From positions 62,001-126,000 of the forward strand of contig NZ_ATUU01000002.1 of the NCBI RefSeq assembly GCF_000420365.1: a DNA stretch of 64,000 nucleotides, given 5' to 3'. The notes under the pieces were generated by a model, which worked only from the letters and a program-made list of their open reading frames with translations, was not told where the DNA came from and did not search any database. The stretch is from Weissella halotolerans DSM 20190 (lineage in GTDB: Bacteria; Bacillota; Bacilli; Lactobacillales; Lactobacillaceae). The position numbers and the translations under genes were made by a program. Below, in pieces: positions 7,945 through 16,916 of this stretch (the first letter of the stretch is position 1; every line of letters begins with the position of its first letter).

Positions 7945-9546
7945 TTATTCTTCTTCTGGTAAGACAACTGTCTTGTTCAAATCTTTGGCTTCGCGGAAAT
8001 AACGCCCCTTAAAGGCAGTTTGCTTCCCCCAAATGTAAAAGCCAATTGAACCGATGATGACAACCAAAAAGTCCCATGGATAGTGGATCCAGTTCAATCC
8101 ATTAAATTCAGTTGAGCCAATATAGGAAACAACCGAAATAAAAATCAAATAGGTCAACATCCATAAACTACTCATAAAGGCCTTTTTAGTATTTGGAAAG
8201 CCCAGTTTCCACTCATAATAAAAATAAAATGGCAAGCCCAGGACAATGACCAAGATGACCTCTAAGGTTGTTGGCCACATAGCCCAGTAAGTAGCCAATG
8301 ACGCTAATACAAAGGACAAGGGCGCCACAATGGGTAACCAACGACCAGTAAACGGCCGACGCAACTTTTTAGCATCCTGGCGTAAACTCATCGCTGATAC
8401 TGGGCCAGTCAAATAAGCAATTAACGTTGACGTTGAAATGACACTAGCTAGGGCACTCCAAGATGGGAAGACCACTACCAAGAGCATACTCAAAGCGGCA
8501 TTTAAAACCATTGCCATTCGTGGAATACCATACTTTTGATTAATCTTACCCACAAACTTAGGCATATGGTTATTCGATACCATCGCTGCTAACGTTCGAC
8601 TTGCCGTTGCTACGAAGGAAACCCCAGTTCCAAAGGGGGAAATAAAGGCATCCATATAAAGCAACACTGATAACCAGTATATTCCCAGCATAATCGCTAA
8701 ATCAGCAAACGGTGAATTAAAGGTAATCCCATGCCAACCATGCTGTGCAATAAAGGTTGGATCAATAGAGGTAATAAATGTACTTTGCAAGGCAATATAA
8801 ATCAGGCCAGCAATCACTAGGGAAATAATAATTCCCCGGCTAATGTTTTTTTCAGGGTTTTTAATTTCACTCCCCATATTAATGACCGTTTGAAAGGCAT
8901 TAAAGGAAAAAATAATCCCGGCTACCGTGGTAGCAGCAAAAATTGGCGCTGATCCATAGGGCATAAACTCGCCTAAGTTCCGTCCATAGTTAGCTGGATG
9001 AAAACTGGTCATGGTAAAGAGAATAATCACCAAAAGTGGAATTCCAATTTTGAAAATGGAAATAAAACTTGTAAATTTGGTTAATAAACCAACTGACCAA
9101 TAGTTAAGCAAGGTAAAAATAATGATGAAAATAAAGACGGCCGCAAATCCAGTCGTGGTTAATCCAGTTCCATGAAAAAATTCATGAGTCCAGCTAGCCC
9201 ATTCCCAGGGCCACGTACTCATATACTGAACCGCCGCAATGGATTCAATCGGAATCAGTGCAATTAAAGACACCCAATTGGCCCAGGCGGCAATAAAGCC
9301 AAGCAAAGATCCATGTGTAATCTGAGCATATTTACTCATCCCACCTGATTGAGGAAACATCGTACCTAATTCAATGTAATTATAGGCGATGGTTCCAATC
9401 ACAATGCCACCAATAATCCAGGACAAGATCGCTGCTGGTCCAGCAATCCGTGCTGCTTCCCAAGACCCGAATAGCCAGCCCGAACCGATTAAGGCACCTA
9501 GACTAAGCATTACCAGCTGAAATAATCCTATCTTCTTCTTTTCCAC
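7945..9546 (-). CDS. APC-family amino-acid permease
   Basis: About twelve transmembrane segments over 533 residues, with the APC-family opening GLFQLVMLSLGALIGSGWLFG (TM1, containing the substrate-binding GSG motif) and internal FNAFQTVINMGSEIKNP. It likely imports an amino acid by proton symport; substrate unknown. I chose the GTG at 9546, 9 bases after GGGAG; a TTG at 9552 lies too close to it. It is monocistronic, bounded by a terminator and by an upstream region with direct repeats and a palindrome. Confidence 0.85.
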   Translation of the reverse strand: MEKKKIGLFQLVMLSLGALIGSGWLFGSWEAARIAGPAAILSWIIGGIVIGTIAYNYIELGTMFPQSGGMSKYAQITHGSLLGFIAAWANWVSLIALIPIESIAAVQYMSTWPWEWASWTHEFFHGTGLTTTGFAAVFIFIIIFTLLNYWSVGLLTKFTSFISIFKIGIPLLVIILFTMTSFHPANYGRNLGEFMPYGSAPIFAATTVAGIIFSFNAFQTVINMGSEIKNPEKNISRGIIISLVIAGLIYIALQSTFITSIDPTFIAQHGWHGITFNSPFADLAIMLGIYWLSVLLYMDAFISPFGTGVSFVATASRTLAAMVSNNHMPKFVGKINQKYGIPRMAMVLNAALSMLLVVVFPSWSALASVISTSTLIAYLTGPVSAMSLRQDAKKLRRPFTGRWLPIVAPLSFVLASLATYWAMWPTTLEVILVIVLGLPFYFYYEWKLGFPNTKKAFMSSLWMLTYLIFISVVSYIGSTEFNGLNWIHYPWDFLVVIIGSIGFYIWGKQTAFKGRYFREAKDLNKTVVLPEEE

Positions 9547-9574
9547 GTTCAAGAACTCCCTTCAGTTTAAACCA

Positions 9575-9591
9575 CAATGCTGATAGCATTG
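9575..9591. promoter_or_regulatory. palindrome in the permease 5' region
   Basis: Perfect inverted repeat CAATGCT-GAT-AGCATTG, 28 bases before the permease start codon, so probably within the transcribed leader. It may be an operator or small mRNA hairpin; the cognate factor is unknown. Confidence 0.4.
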
Positions 9592-9641
9592 CTGTTCGTT
9601 CTTCCATAGCTACAACAATAGTTTATAATACTACCAATATT

Positions 9642-9677
9642 CAGTCTACTTTGCAAATGAAAGCCAGTCTACTTGCA
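9642..9677. repeat. tandem direct repeats upstream of the permease promoter
   Basis: CAGTCTACTTTGCA at 9642-9655 and CAGTCTACTTGCA at 9665-9677, starts 23 bases apart, about two helical turns. They lie about 110 bases upstream of the start codon, placing them as a possible activator or repressor site. Confidence 0.45.
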
Positions 9678-9724
9678 TTAAATAAGTCCGTTTTGAACCG
9701 GTCTGTCCTTTTTTAAAGACACAA

Positions 9725-9750
9725 AAAAACTAGCCATAAGGCTAGCTCTA
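9725..9750 (-). terminator. terminator of mntH-usp
   Basis: Minus-strand hairpin CTAGCC-TTAT-GGCTAG followed by TTTTTTT, just past the universal stress gene. Confidence 0.85.
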
Positions 9751-9755
9751 ATAAC

Positions 9756-10220
9756 TTATTTCTTTCGGACCACCATCGTTGAAACCTTAGCATAACGGGC
9801 TATGTAGGCAGCTTGTGAACCTAGTGAATCCCAAAAATCAGGATGCGAATGTGCGCCAACTACAATTAGGTCCGCGTTTACAGCCGGTGCGACATCGTTG
9901 ACTAGGACATCCCCCGCCTTACCGCCGTCAGCAAACTTAACTTGCACGTTTTGAACCCCTTGTTTTGTTGCATAATCCTTGTAGCGTTGCAAATTTGCTT
10001 CCAACTCCGCTCGCTTTTCCTTGATAACTGAGAGGTTCATGGCTTGCATCGTTGATAAGTCACCTAGTTCCAATACAGTGGCAATGATCAAATTAGCGTC
10101 ATCCTCACGTGCCTGGTGAACCGCATTAGTCAAAGCAAAGTACCCTTGTTCTGATTCATCCACCCCCACTAAGATATCCTTAAACTGGGTCGGTGCCACA
10201 TTCAAATCTAGTGTATCCAT
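9756..10220 (-). CDS. universal stress protein, UspA family
   Basis: A 154-residue single Usp domain. It opens with FKDILVGVDESEQGYFAL and carries the nucleotide-binding pattern ADLIVVGAHSH...GSQAAYIARYA near the C-terminus (G-2x-G-9x-G type). AAAGGAG lies 7 bases before the ATG. It follows mntH by 30 bases and shares its terminator, suggesting cotranscription with the metal importer. Whether it binds ATP cannot be decided from sequence alone. Confidence 0.9.
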   Translation of the reverse strand: MDTLDLNVAPTQFKDILVGVDESEQGYFALTNAVHQAREDDANLIIATVLELGDLSTMQAMNLSVIKEKRAELEANLQRYKDYATKQGVQNVQVKFADGGKAGDVLVNDVAPAVNADLIVVGAHSHPDFWDSLGSQAAYIARYAKVSTMVVRKK

Positions 10221-10250
10221 TTTTCTGCTCCTTTGGATTCCATTAACCAG

Positions 10251-11639
10251 TTAGAACATTCCAACAATCAACTTGATATTCAAGTAAGTGAGAACTGCAA
10301 AGACTGTCCAACCTAAAATAATCATCCACTTAGGATTAACAAAGTCCTCACCCATTATTTTCTTTGAAGACGTGAAATAAATCAAGGGACCCATTGCAAA
10401 TGGCAGGGCAACTGATAAGAAGACTTGTGAGAAGACAAGTAAGGAATCTAACTTCGTTTCAGAACCGCCGTAAAGTAAGGTGAAGGCGATGACTGGTAGT
10501 AAAGCCAACCCTCGCGTCACCACTCGTCGAACCCACATTGGAATGCGCATCCGAATAAAGCCGGCCATGACCACTTCACCGGTTAGGGTACCGGTGATAG
10601 TTGAATTTTGTCCTGAAGCCAACAGGGCCACCGCAAATAACGTTGACAAAACTGGTGAGGCCACAGCCCCGGCAATTGTTTTATCATCTAAGGCATTGTA
10701 CATAGAACCAAAAGTACCAACTTGATCGGCGTGACCAAAGAACAAAGCTGCTCCCAAAATCAACAGCATCGAATTCACCATGAAGGCCATCGTCAATTGA
10801 ATGTTTGAATCCCAGGCCATAAAGCGAACTGCTTCTTTAACTTGTTCTTGATCATCGTGATTTACTTTACGTGTTTGTGAAATTGATGAATGCAAGTAAA
10901 GATTATGGGGCATTACAGTAGCCCCGATAATCCCTAAGGTCAAAGTAAGGGGTGAGTCGCCACCCATTGGAGCAACATCACTGACCGTTTGCAAAGATGG
11001 TAAGTAACCAGCAAAGACACCAGTCCAATCTGGATTAGCCAAAATAATCAAGTAACTAAAGATGACGATAATGGTTAAAATCAAGGTCATCACAATGGCC
11101 TCAATTTTACGGAAACCAAATTTCATCAGCAAAAGTAAAATCACAACATCAAAAGCAGTGGTCAAAACTGAAGCAATCATTGACCAGCCAAACAAAAGGT
11201 GTAAGGCAATCGCTCCTCCAATAACCTCAGCAATATCAGTCGCCATTAAGGCTAATTCAGTAATAATCCAAAGAATGAAGCCACCAACCTTATTCGTTCG
11301 TTTTCGGGTTGCCTGCGCCAAATCCTCTTGTTTAACAATTCCTAACTTCCCCGCCATATATTGCAGCATCATGGCAATTAACGAAGAAATCAACACAATA
11401 CTTAAGAGAACATACTTATACTGAGCACCTCCACTAACAGAGGTAACCCAATTACCAGGATCCATATAACCGACCGCAACCAGGGCCCCAGGTCCCGAAA
11501 AGGATAGAACCTTGCGCCAAAAACTGGTGTTTTTATTACCAATCGGCGTATCAATGGAGCCATTAACCTCCCCTAAACTCATGTCCAATTCATCTTGTTT
11601 AGGCTCGTTAGCCTCCGGGGTGTTTGCTCTTTCCGTCAT
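10251..11639 (-). CDS. mntH: Nramp-family Mn2+/Fe2+ transporter
   Basis: A 462-residue proton-coupled divalent-metal importer. The Nramp signature SGPGALVAVGYMDPGNW (TM1, metal-binding DPGN) and MPHNLYLHSS (TM6, metal-binding MPH) are both present, along with about eleven hydrophobic segments. The first 40 residues form a polar N-terminal tail. AGGAG lies 10 bases before the ATG. The gene has a recognisable promoter about 200 bases upstream, giving an unusually long leader, and is followed by usp. Two VIT-family genes lie upstream on the same strand. Confidence 0.95.
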   Translation of the reverse strand: MTERANTPEANEPKQDELDMSLGEVNGSIDTPIGNKNTSFWRKVLSFSGPGALVAVGYMDPGNWVTSVSGGAQYKYVLLSIVLISSLIAMMLQYMAGKLGIVKQEDLAQATRKRTNKVGGFILWIITELALMATDIAEVIGGAIALHLLFGWSMIASVLTTAFDVVILLLLMKFGFRKIEAIVMTLILTIIVIFSYLIILANPDWTGVFAGYLPSLQTVSDVAPMGGDSPLTLTLGIIGATVMPHNLYLHSSISQTRKVNHDDQEQVKEAVRFMAWDSNIQLTMAFMVNSMLLILGAALFFGHADQVGTFGSMYNALDDKTIAGAVASPVLSTLFAVALLASGQNSTITGTLTGEVVMAGFIRMRIPMWVRRVVTRGLALLPVIAFTLLYGGSETKLDSLLVFSQVFLSVALPFAMGPLIYFTSSKKIMGEDFVNPKWMIILGWTVFAVLTYLNIKLIVGMF

Positions 11640-11836
11640 GTATTCACCACTCCTTTTGTATTCTCAGGTCATGACTGACGGAGCTTCGTTATTTAAAGCA
11701 CAGTCGTCCCCTCTGTATTAATCCAACACAGCCCGACTAATGTTTCAAACGCTAAACAATTTTCATAAAGAGTTTCATCCAACTAGCCGTTGAAAGCTTA
11801 TGAAGACTATCTAACCCTTCCAGTCACACCCTGGCA
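11640..11836 (-). promoter_or_regulatory. long untranslated mntH leader, possible cis-regulatory RNA
   Basis: Between the predicted start site and mntH lie about 197 bases with no coding potential. One arrangement pairs GACTG..GCTT with AAGC..CAGTC near 11665-11705, close to the Shine-Dalgarno. I do not find the conserved yybP-ykoY manganese riboswitch core, so the leader is left unassigned. Confidence 0.35.
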
Positions 11837-11843
11837 CAGTTCC

Positions 11844-11872
11844 ATATTAGGCTAGTGCATTTCAAAAGGCAA
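11844..11872 (-). promoter_or_regulatory. mntH promoter
   Basis: TTGCCT (11867-11872), 17-base spacer, TAATAT (11844-11849) on the minus strand. The -35 sits in an AAACCTTGCCTTTTGAAA context faintly reminiscent of MntR boxes, too weak to call. Confidence 0.55.
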
Positions 11873-11937
11873 GGTTTATTATGCTTTTTTTCATAAGCAA
11901 TAATATTTTTTACTGTAGGTGAAACTCTATCCGCCTG

Positions 11938-12639
11938 CTAGAAGATTAGTCCAATCATATAATGTAAACAAATGGTAATCAGACCAATCGCTACATTTCG
12001 ATAAACCGCTCGCTTAACGAAGCCATGACTAAGTTGGGCACTTAACATTCCGGTCAAGGCAACTGCCACCACGGTTGCCAAAATGGTTCCTAAAAATTTC
12101 CAAGCGTTGGGCGTTAGCCACATCGCAATCAGCGGTAGGCTACCACCTAATAAGGCCGCCCCAAAGGATGCGCCGGCTGCAGCCCAAGGATTCATAAACT
12201 TCCCTGAAATTAAACCATCTTGAATCCACAAAAGCGTTGCGACCGGTTTTTTAGCTATCAATTCAGTCGCAATGCGATCAGCTGTCTCAGCTTTAACCCC
12301 ACGGCCTTGATAAAATTGACTAATCTGTGCATGTGCTTGTTGTGGTGCCTGGACCAAAAGTGTCTGTGCCCGTTGCAAGGCCACCTTTTCAGCATCTGCT
12401 TGGGCACTAACCGACGCATATTCTCCCGCCGACATCGACAAAGCACATGCTAGCAAATCAGTTAAAGCCGCAATAAACCACGTCCACTGATTAGTGGTGG
12501 CTGCCCCCAGCGAAAACAAAACGCCCACCACTGTTAAAATACCATCATTCGATCCCAAGACGCCTGCCCGGACTGCATTCAGCTTGGCATCCAGGTTGGT
12601 CCGTTCAGTTTCAGTTTTACCTGCTCTCTTTTCTAACAT
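11938..12639 (-). CDS. VIT1/CCC1-family transporter (second of tandem pair)
   Basis: A 233-residue membrane protein of the vacuolar-iron-transporter family, which moves Fe2+ or Mn2+ out of the cytosol. RAGVLGSNDGILTVVGVLFSLG (TM1) and MSAGEYASVSAQADAE (conserved GEY helix with acidic metal residues) define it; three further hydrophobic segments lie at the C-terminus. I chose the ATG at 12639, 7-8 bases after AAGGAG. It follows its paralogue by 25 bases. No clear terminator lies between it and the mntH promoter. Confidence 0.88.
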   Translation of the reverse strand: MLEKRAGKTETERTNLDAKLNAVRAGVLGSNDGILTVVGVLFSLGAATTNQWTWFIAALTDLLACALSMSAGEYASVSAQADAEKVALQRAQTLLVQAPQQAHAQISQFYQGRGVKAETADRIATELIAKKPVATLLWIQDGLISGKFMNPWAAAGASFGAALLGGSLPLIAMWLTPNAWKFLGTILATVVAVALTGMLSAQLSHGFVKRAVYRNVAIGLITICLHYMIGLIF

Positions 12640-12664
12640 GTCCGCTCTCCTTGAATCTGATGTC

Positions 12665-13342
12665 CTAACGACCAATTAGCCAGCCTAAACCAAAGGTACC
12701 AATCATTGTCACCAGACCTGCTGTTAGGTTACGCAATACCGCCAAACGCGGATTAGCTCCAGAGAAGCGGGCCGCCGAGTAACCAGTTAACGCTAGGGCC
12801 ACTACCACCGCTAAAAACGTTCCCTCAATGCGCCAAGTACCTGGTAAACCTAAACTCATCGACAAAGGTAAAATCGAACCGAGGGGAAAGGCAAGCATTG
12901 ATGCTAAGGCAGCATAACTAGCTGAAATTTTTTCTTTAATGTCAAATCCATACTGCTCGTAAACTAAAGTAGCCAAGGAATCTTTTTCCATCACCTCTTT
13001 GGCTGCCTGCTGTGCTAAACCACTCGATATACCGGCCTGCTCATAGCCAGCTGTCACTTGGGCTAGCGCTTGATGGGGGTGCTTTACTAGCAGCTCAGCC
13101 CCTTCAGCCTGTGCTTTGGCCTGAGCATCAGCTTGCGAATGCACTGATACATATTCTCCCATTGCCATGGAAATCGTGCCCGCCAATGCACCAGCAAAAC
13201 CTGCCAACCAAATTTTGTGGGTATCCGTTGTTGCCGCTGCCACCCCGATTACAATCCCTGCTACTGATAAAATGCCATCATTGGCCCCCATTACAGCAGC
13301 CCGCAATATATTTTGCATCTGTCCGAACGCCATTTTATGCAT
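12665..13342 (-). CDS. VIT1/CCC1-family transporter (first of tandem pair)
   Basis: A 225-residue paralogue of the downstream gene. It contains RAAVMGANDGILSVAGIVIGVA and MAMGEYVSVHSQADAQ at equivalent positions, then three C-terminal hydrophobic segments. Likely role: Fe2+/Mn2+ efflux or detoxification. The ATG at 13342 has AAGG 10 bases upstream; the GTG at 13351 sits on the Shine-Dalgarno and is unlikely. A near-consensus promoter lies 35 bases upstream. The divergence of the pair suggests different metals or a hetero-oligomer. Confidence 0.88.
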   Translation of the reverse strand: MHKMAFGQMQNILRAAVMGANDGILSVAGIVIGVAAATTDTHKIWLAGFAGALAGTISMAMGEYVSVHSQADAQAKAQAEGAELLVKHPHQALAQVTAGYEQAGISSGLAQQAAKEVMEKDSLATLVYEQYGFDIKEKISASYAALASMLAFPLGSILPLSMSLGLPGTWRIEGTFLAVVVALALTGYSAARFSGANPRLAVLRNLTAGLVTMIGTFGLGWLIGR

Positions 13343-13376
13343 ATTACTCACACCTTCTCACTTCTAATTTAGAACC

Positions 13377-13405
13377 ATTATAAATAAAGACCAACAAACC
13401 GTCAA
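13377..13405 (-). promoter_or_regulatory. promoter of the VIT operon
   Basis: TTGACG (13400-13405), 17 bases, TATAAT (13377-13382) on the minus strand, one of the best sigma-A promoters in the window. Confidence 0.8.
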
Positions 13406-13475
13406 GTTTCCTACCCTAGGTCACCAGACAATATAAAAATCACTTGCTAACATTCAGCCACGACTTTAATTAGCG

Positions 13476-13481
13476 TATAAT
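13476..13481 (+). promoter_or_regulatory. -10 box of pepX
   Basis: Perfect TATAAT about 48 bases before the pepX ATG; the best -35 candidate, TTCAGC with 17 bases, is weak. Confidence 0.45.
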
Positions 13482-13528
13482 GAGAATAATCTAGTTTTTT
13501 ATATATGTTTTTAAGAACGGAGTTAACT

Positions 13529-15964
13529 ATGAAAAACCATCAATTTGGTCGTATCACAGAAAGTTTAGCCGACGAACTCGCAGAGTTAAGAACCATCCGC
13601 TTTCTCGATGCTTCCCAAATCCAAGAAACCGATCCAAAAAAAGCCCTGGCTAATTTACTATCACGTGCCTTTTCACCAATCACGCAAGATGCTCATACGC
13701 TGACTGACCGTTTTAAACGCCTACTAGCAACGGATGAAGTTGATTTAGCCACTTTTTTTGAGCGACCTGACTTAAAACTCACCCCTGCCGTTTTTGCCCG
13801 TTTAAGTTTACAATTACTCGCATTTGAACCTGAGGTTGACTATGACCTAGACCAACCACTTACGGCCTATGCCAGCCTGCAACTTCCTTTTTTTGAGGTG
13901 CAAACTTTCCAACATGCTAGTGATGTCTGGCATGCCTGGTATCACTTACTAACCACCCACACTAAACACGGTGAGACTTATCTTGATTATTTAGCGCAAC
14001 TAGGTTACTTTCGGCCCTTTTATAACGTGACAACTCAACCTATTTTCTTCAATGGTAAAGCCCAACCAGTCTTTGACCCTCATTCTCTAATCCGCGAGGT
14101 AGTCTATGTTGAGGCCCCCTTAGATAGTGACCAGGATGGTCAACGTGATTTACTCAAGGTACAAGTGATTCGCCCCCAAGTTACCGAAACTGGTTATCGA
14201 GCACCCGTTCTCTACACAGCTAGTCCTTACCATTTAGGGACCAATGACCAGTGGGGACAGGCTTTGACCCATCAAGTTGACCAAGCACTAACTGAAAAAC
14301 CCGTAACTCCAGCAGCCACAACCAGTGAACCCAAGCCAAGCTCAGTAGCTCCCCTCCCTCCTAAGCGCATTCCAGCTGGCTATACCCAAGAAGCTAGCGA
14401 GCACTTTGCGCCCGAAAATGGCTATCACCTCAATGACTACTTTTTAAGTCGTGGTTTTGCCGTTGTCTACGCAGCCGGCATTGGTACCCGTGGCTCACAA
14501 GGTTTTCGCGATACGGGAAGCGTAGCGGAAACCCTTTCCACCGTGGCCGTTATTGAGTGGCTTAATGGCCAACGACAAGCCTTTACAAATCAATGTGACC
14601 AACTTGCAATTGACGCATGGTGGTCAAATCGGCACATTGCCATGACCGGACGGTCATACTTAGGAACATTAGCTACCGCGGCTGCCAGCACTGGTGTTGA
14701 TGGATTGAAAACCGTCATTGCTGAAGCAGCAATTTCCAGTTGGTATGATTACTACCGCGATCATGGTTTAGTTGCTGCACCAGACACCTTCCAGGGTGAA
14801 GATATGGACGTCTTAGCTGCCGAAGTCTTCAGTCGCCGTTTAGATGCTGGTGATTATCTTAAGGTTAAGTCTGCCTTTGGAAAAACACTCAATGCTATTG
14901 CTAAAGCCCAGGCCCGTGCAAATGGTAACTACTCAACCTACTGGGATGCACGAAATTATTTAAATCAACTATCCGCTATTAAAGCGGACGTCGTTGTCAT
15001 TCATGGTCTTAATGACTGGAATGTCAAGCCCCGCCATGCCTATCAACTCTGGCAAGGACTCCGTGACCTCCCCATTACCAAAAAACTCATTTTGCACCAA
15101 GGGCAACATATCTACATTAACAACTTCCGTTCATTGGACGTCACAGATATGCTGAATCTTTGGCTGACTAATAAACTCTTTGATCTTGATAACGGAGCTG
15201 ACACTCAGTTACCAGCAGTCTTGGTTCAGGATAATGTAAGTCCCGAAACTTGGCATACTTATCCGGATTGGCCCAGTTCAGCCCAAGCCAAACAGACCCT
15301 ATACCTAGGCGGCAATCAGCTTAGTCCAAATCCTGGACCGAGCCAAACACAAATGACCACCTACTCTGACCACTTACCTGATCAGCAGTTTAACCACTAC
15401 CGAAAGCAAATTGCTGCTTGGCAACATGATTTATTGACTGACGAGCTTGGTTCCCCCATGGCCAATAACCGCCTACTATTTAAGGGACCTAAACTAACCC
15501 AAGATTGGTACTTAAACGGAGTCCCTCAAGTCACCTTAACCATTAGTAGTGATCACCCCTTTGGCCTCGTGAGTTGTCAACTAGTCGACTTTGGCCCAGC
15601 TCATCGATTAACTACTAAGCCCACCCTCCTAGCTAAAAACCAGCTTAGCGGTGCCTATGATTGGCGTAAAGATGACCTGGTTGAGTTCACTTTAAATCCC
15701 CAGGTCAGTCCCTATAAAATGATTACCAAAGGTCATCTTAACCTCCAAAACCAAACAAGTTTATGGCAGGCTAACGCAGTTAACCCTGGGCAATTTTATA
15801 CGGTTACCCTTCCACTGCAACCAACGGTTTATCACTTGCCAGCTGGTCGGCAACTCGGACTCGTCATTTACGCGACTGATTTTGCAACCACTATTCGTGG
15901 AAACCAACCGATTCACTATACTGTAGACCTTACGAAAAGTCGGCTGGACCTTCCCCTAAATTGA
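13529..15964 (+). CDS. pepX: Xaa-Pro dipeptidyl-peptidase PepX
   Basis: Cytosolic serine peptidase (family S15) releasing Xaa-Pro dipeptides from peptide N-termini, part of the casein-peptide degradation set of lactic acid bacteria. The 811 residues are typical of lactobacillar PepX. The nucleophile motif MTGRSYLGTLA, acid-containing HGLNDWNVKP and His in HQGQHIY are visible, with a C-terminal beta domain after them. I chose the ATG at 13529 with GGAG 6 bases upstream rather than the ATG at 13505. Monocistronic and ended by a perfect bidirectional terminator. Confidence 0.95.
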   Translation: MKNHQFGRITESLADELAELRTIRFLDASQIQETDPKKALANLLSRAFSPITQDAHTLTDRFKRLLATDEVDLATFFERPDLKLTPAVFARLSLQLLAFEPEVDYDLDQPLTAYASLQLPFFEVQTFQHASDVWHAWYHLLTTHTKHGETYLDYLAQLGYFRPFYNVTTQPIFFNGKAQPVFDPHSLIREVVYVEAPLDSDQDGQRDLLKVQVIRPQVTETGYRAPVLYTASPYHLGTNDQWGQALTHQVDQALTEKPVTPAATTSEPKPSSVAPLPPKRIPAGYTQEASEHFAPENGYHLNDYFLSRGFAVVYAAGIGTRGSQGFRDTGSVAETLSTVAVIEWLNGQRQAFTNQCDQLAIDAWWSNRHIAMTGRSYLGTLATAAASTGVDGLKTVIAEAAISSWYDYYRDHGLVAAPDTFQGEDMDVLAAEVFSRRLDAGDYLKVKSAFGKTLNAIAKAQARANGNYSTYWDARNYLNQLSAIKADVVVIHGLNDWNVKPRHAYQLWQGLRDLPITKKLILHQGQHIYINNFRSLDVTDMLNLWLTNKLFDLDNGADTQLPAVLVQDNVSPETWHTYPDWPSSAQAKQTLYLGGNQLSPNPGPSQTQMTTYSDHLPDQQFNHYRKQIAAWQHDLLTDELGSPMANNRLLFKGPKLTQDWYLNGVPQVTLTISSDHPFGLVSCQLVDFGPAHRLTTKPTLLAKNQLSGAYDWRKDDLVEFTLNPQVSPYKMITKGHLNLQNQTSLWQANAVNPGQFYTVTLPLQPTVYHLPAGRQLGLVIYATDFATTIRGNQPIHYTVDLTKSRLDLPLN

Positions 15965-15971
15965 TTAGTTA

Positions 15972-16007
15972 GATAAAAAGGGTGCCCGCACGGGCACCCT
16001 TTTTATC
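15972..16007. terminator. bidirectional terminator between pepX and the DUF4767 gene
   Basis: Perfect 17-base inverted repeat with a 2-base CA loop, A-rich and T-rich on both sides. It serves the two convergent genes. Confidence 0.92.
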
Positions 16008-16023
16008 TATGTTTTTACCAACC

Positions 16024-16824
16024 TTAACGAACTTGCTTGATTAACTCCTTTAATTCAACCTGGGCGGCATGATCATCCGATACTTTAAAACTTGCATCAG
16101 GCAGCTGGCTACCTACCTGGCCTTGATCATCATATTCGCCAAAACCAGAATTGGTGGATGCCCGTCCTCCATTATCGATTCTAAGTTCATACACAATGCC
16201 ATTATCCCCCAGTAAATATTTAACAACCGGATACTGTGGATTAACATTTGCCGTATAATTTTCCGCAAATGAACCAGGATACAAGTCTTGGACCCCAGTG
16301 CGGCCTGCTTGATCAGTATAGAAGACACATACACCTAAGGCATGGATGTTAAAGGCCTTCGGACCTGGGTGACCAAAATTTTGCACTTGGACTGGTCCAT
16401 CCGGTGTATTGGCGTACCAATCCCCTTGACCAGCAGTCCCGTGGTCAAAATACCAGTCACTCACTGCCATATTACCAATTTCAGCGCGCTGACCGGCCCA
16501 TTTTAAGAAGGCCTGACTAATCCTTTTTTGTTGGCTACTTGTAAACCTAGTACCTTCAATTGGTTGCTGTTTATTAGCTGCTTGCTTGGTTGCTGCCTTT
16601 GAACTGCTACTTGATGACCCCTTAACTGACCGATCCTTATCACTAGATGCTGAACTAAACTTTTGCTCTTTTTGCTTTGTTTTCTGCTTTGTTGTGTGCT
16701 CTGCTGATTTAGTTTGCGATTGGACTGGTTTGACCAAGTGGTAGCCAAGGGCCACGGCCCCTACGAAAAGAATTACTCCTGCTATGCCTAGCCAAATGCG
16801 TCCTTGTTTACCTTGTCTACTCAT
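16024..16824 (-). CDS. membrane-anchored DUF4767-domain surface protein
   Basis: A 266-residue protein with a short basic start, one hydrophobic segment (about residues 9-30, IWLGIAGVILFVGAVALGY), then a Lys/Ser/Gln-rich linker to about residue 90 and a C-terminal domain beginning at FLKWAGQRAEIGNMAVSDWY. The W-rich domain resembles DUF4767, found in lactobacillar lipoproteins and surface proteins of unknown role. No lipobox Cys is present, so it is probably an uncleaved N-terminal anchor. GGGAG lies 7 bases before the ATG. Confidence 0.75.
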   Translation of the reverse strand: MSRQGKQGRIWLGIAGVILFVGAVALGYHLVKPVQSQTKSAEHTTKQKTKQKEQKFSSASSDKDRSVKGSSSSSSKAATKQAANKQQPIEGTRFTSSQQKRISQAFLKWAGQRAEIGNMAVSDWYFDHGTAGQGDWYANTPDGPVQVQNFGHPGPKAFNIHALGVCVFYTDQAGRTGVQDLYPGSFAENYTANVNPQYPVVKYLLGDNGIVYELRIDNGGRASTNSGFGEYDDQGQVGSQLPDASFKVSDDHAAQVELKELIKQVR

Positions 16825-16916
16825 CTCTAATCTCCCATTCTACTTGCTTTGCTACCTGGCTATGATGACAGTGGTCACAAATGAGCTAGTATCAATCTCC
16901 ATCTAATACCGGTCAA

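Noticed and set aside
11062-11424. Plus-strand open frames over mntH and the VIT genes
   Set aside because: Antisense shadows of conserved membrane-protein genes, Ile/Ala-biased, no start signals.
11640-11840. yybP-ykoY manganese riboswitch before mntH
   Set aside because: The GGGGAGTA core and partner loop are not present; only a GAGGGGAC segment resembles it.
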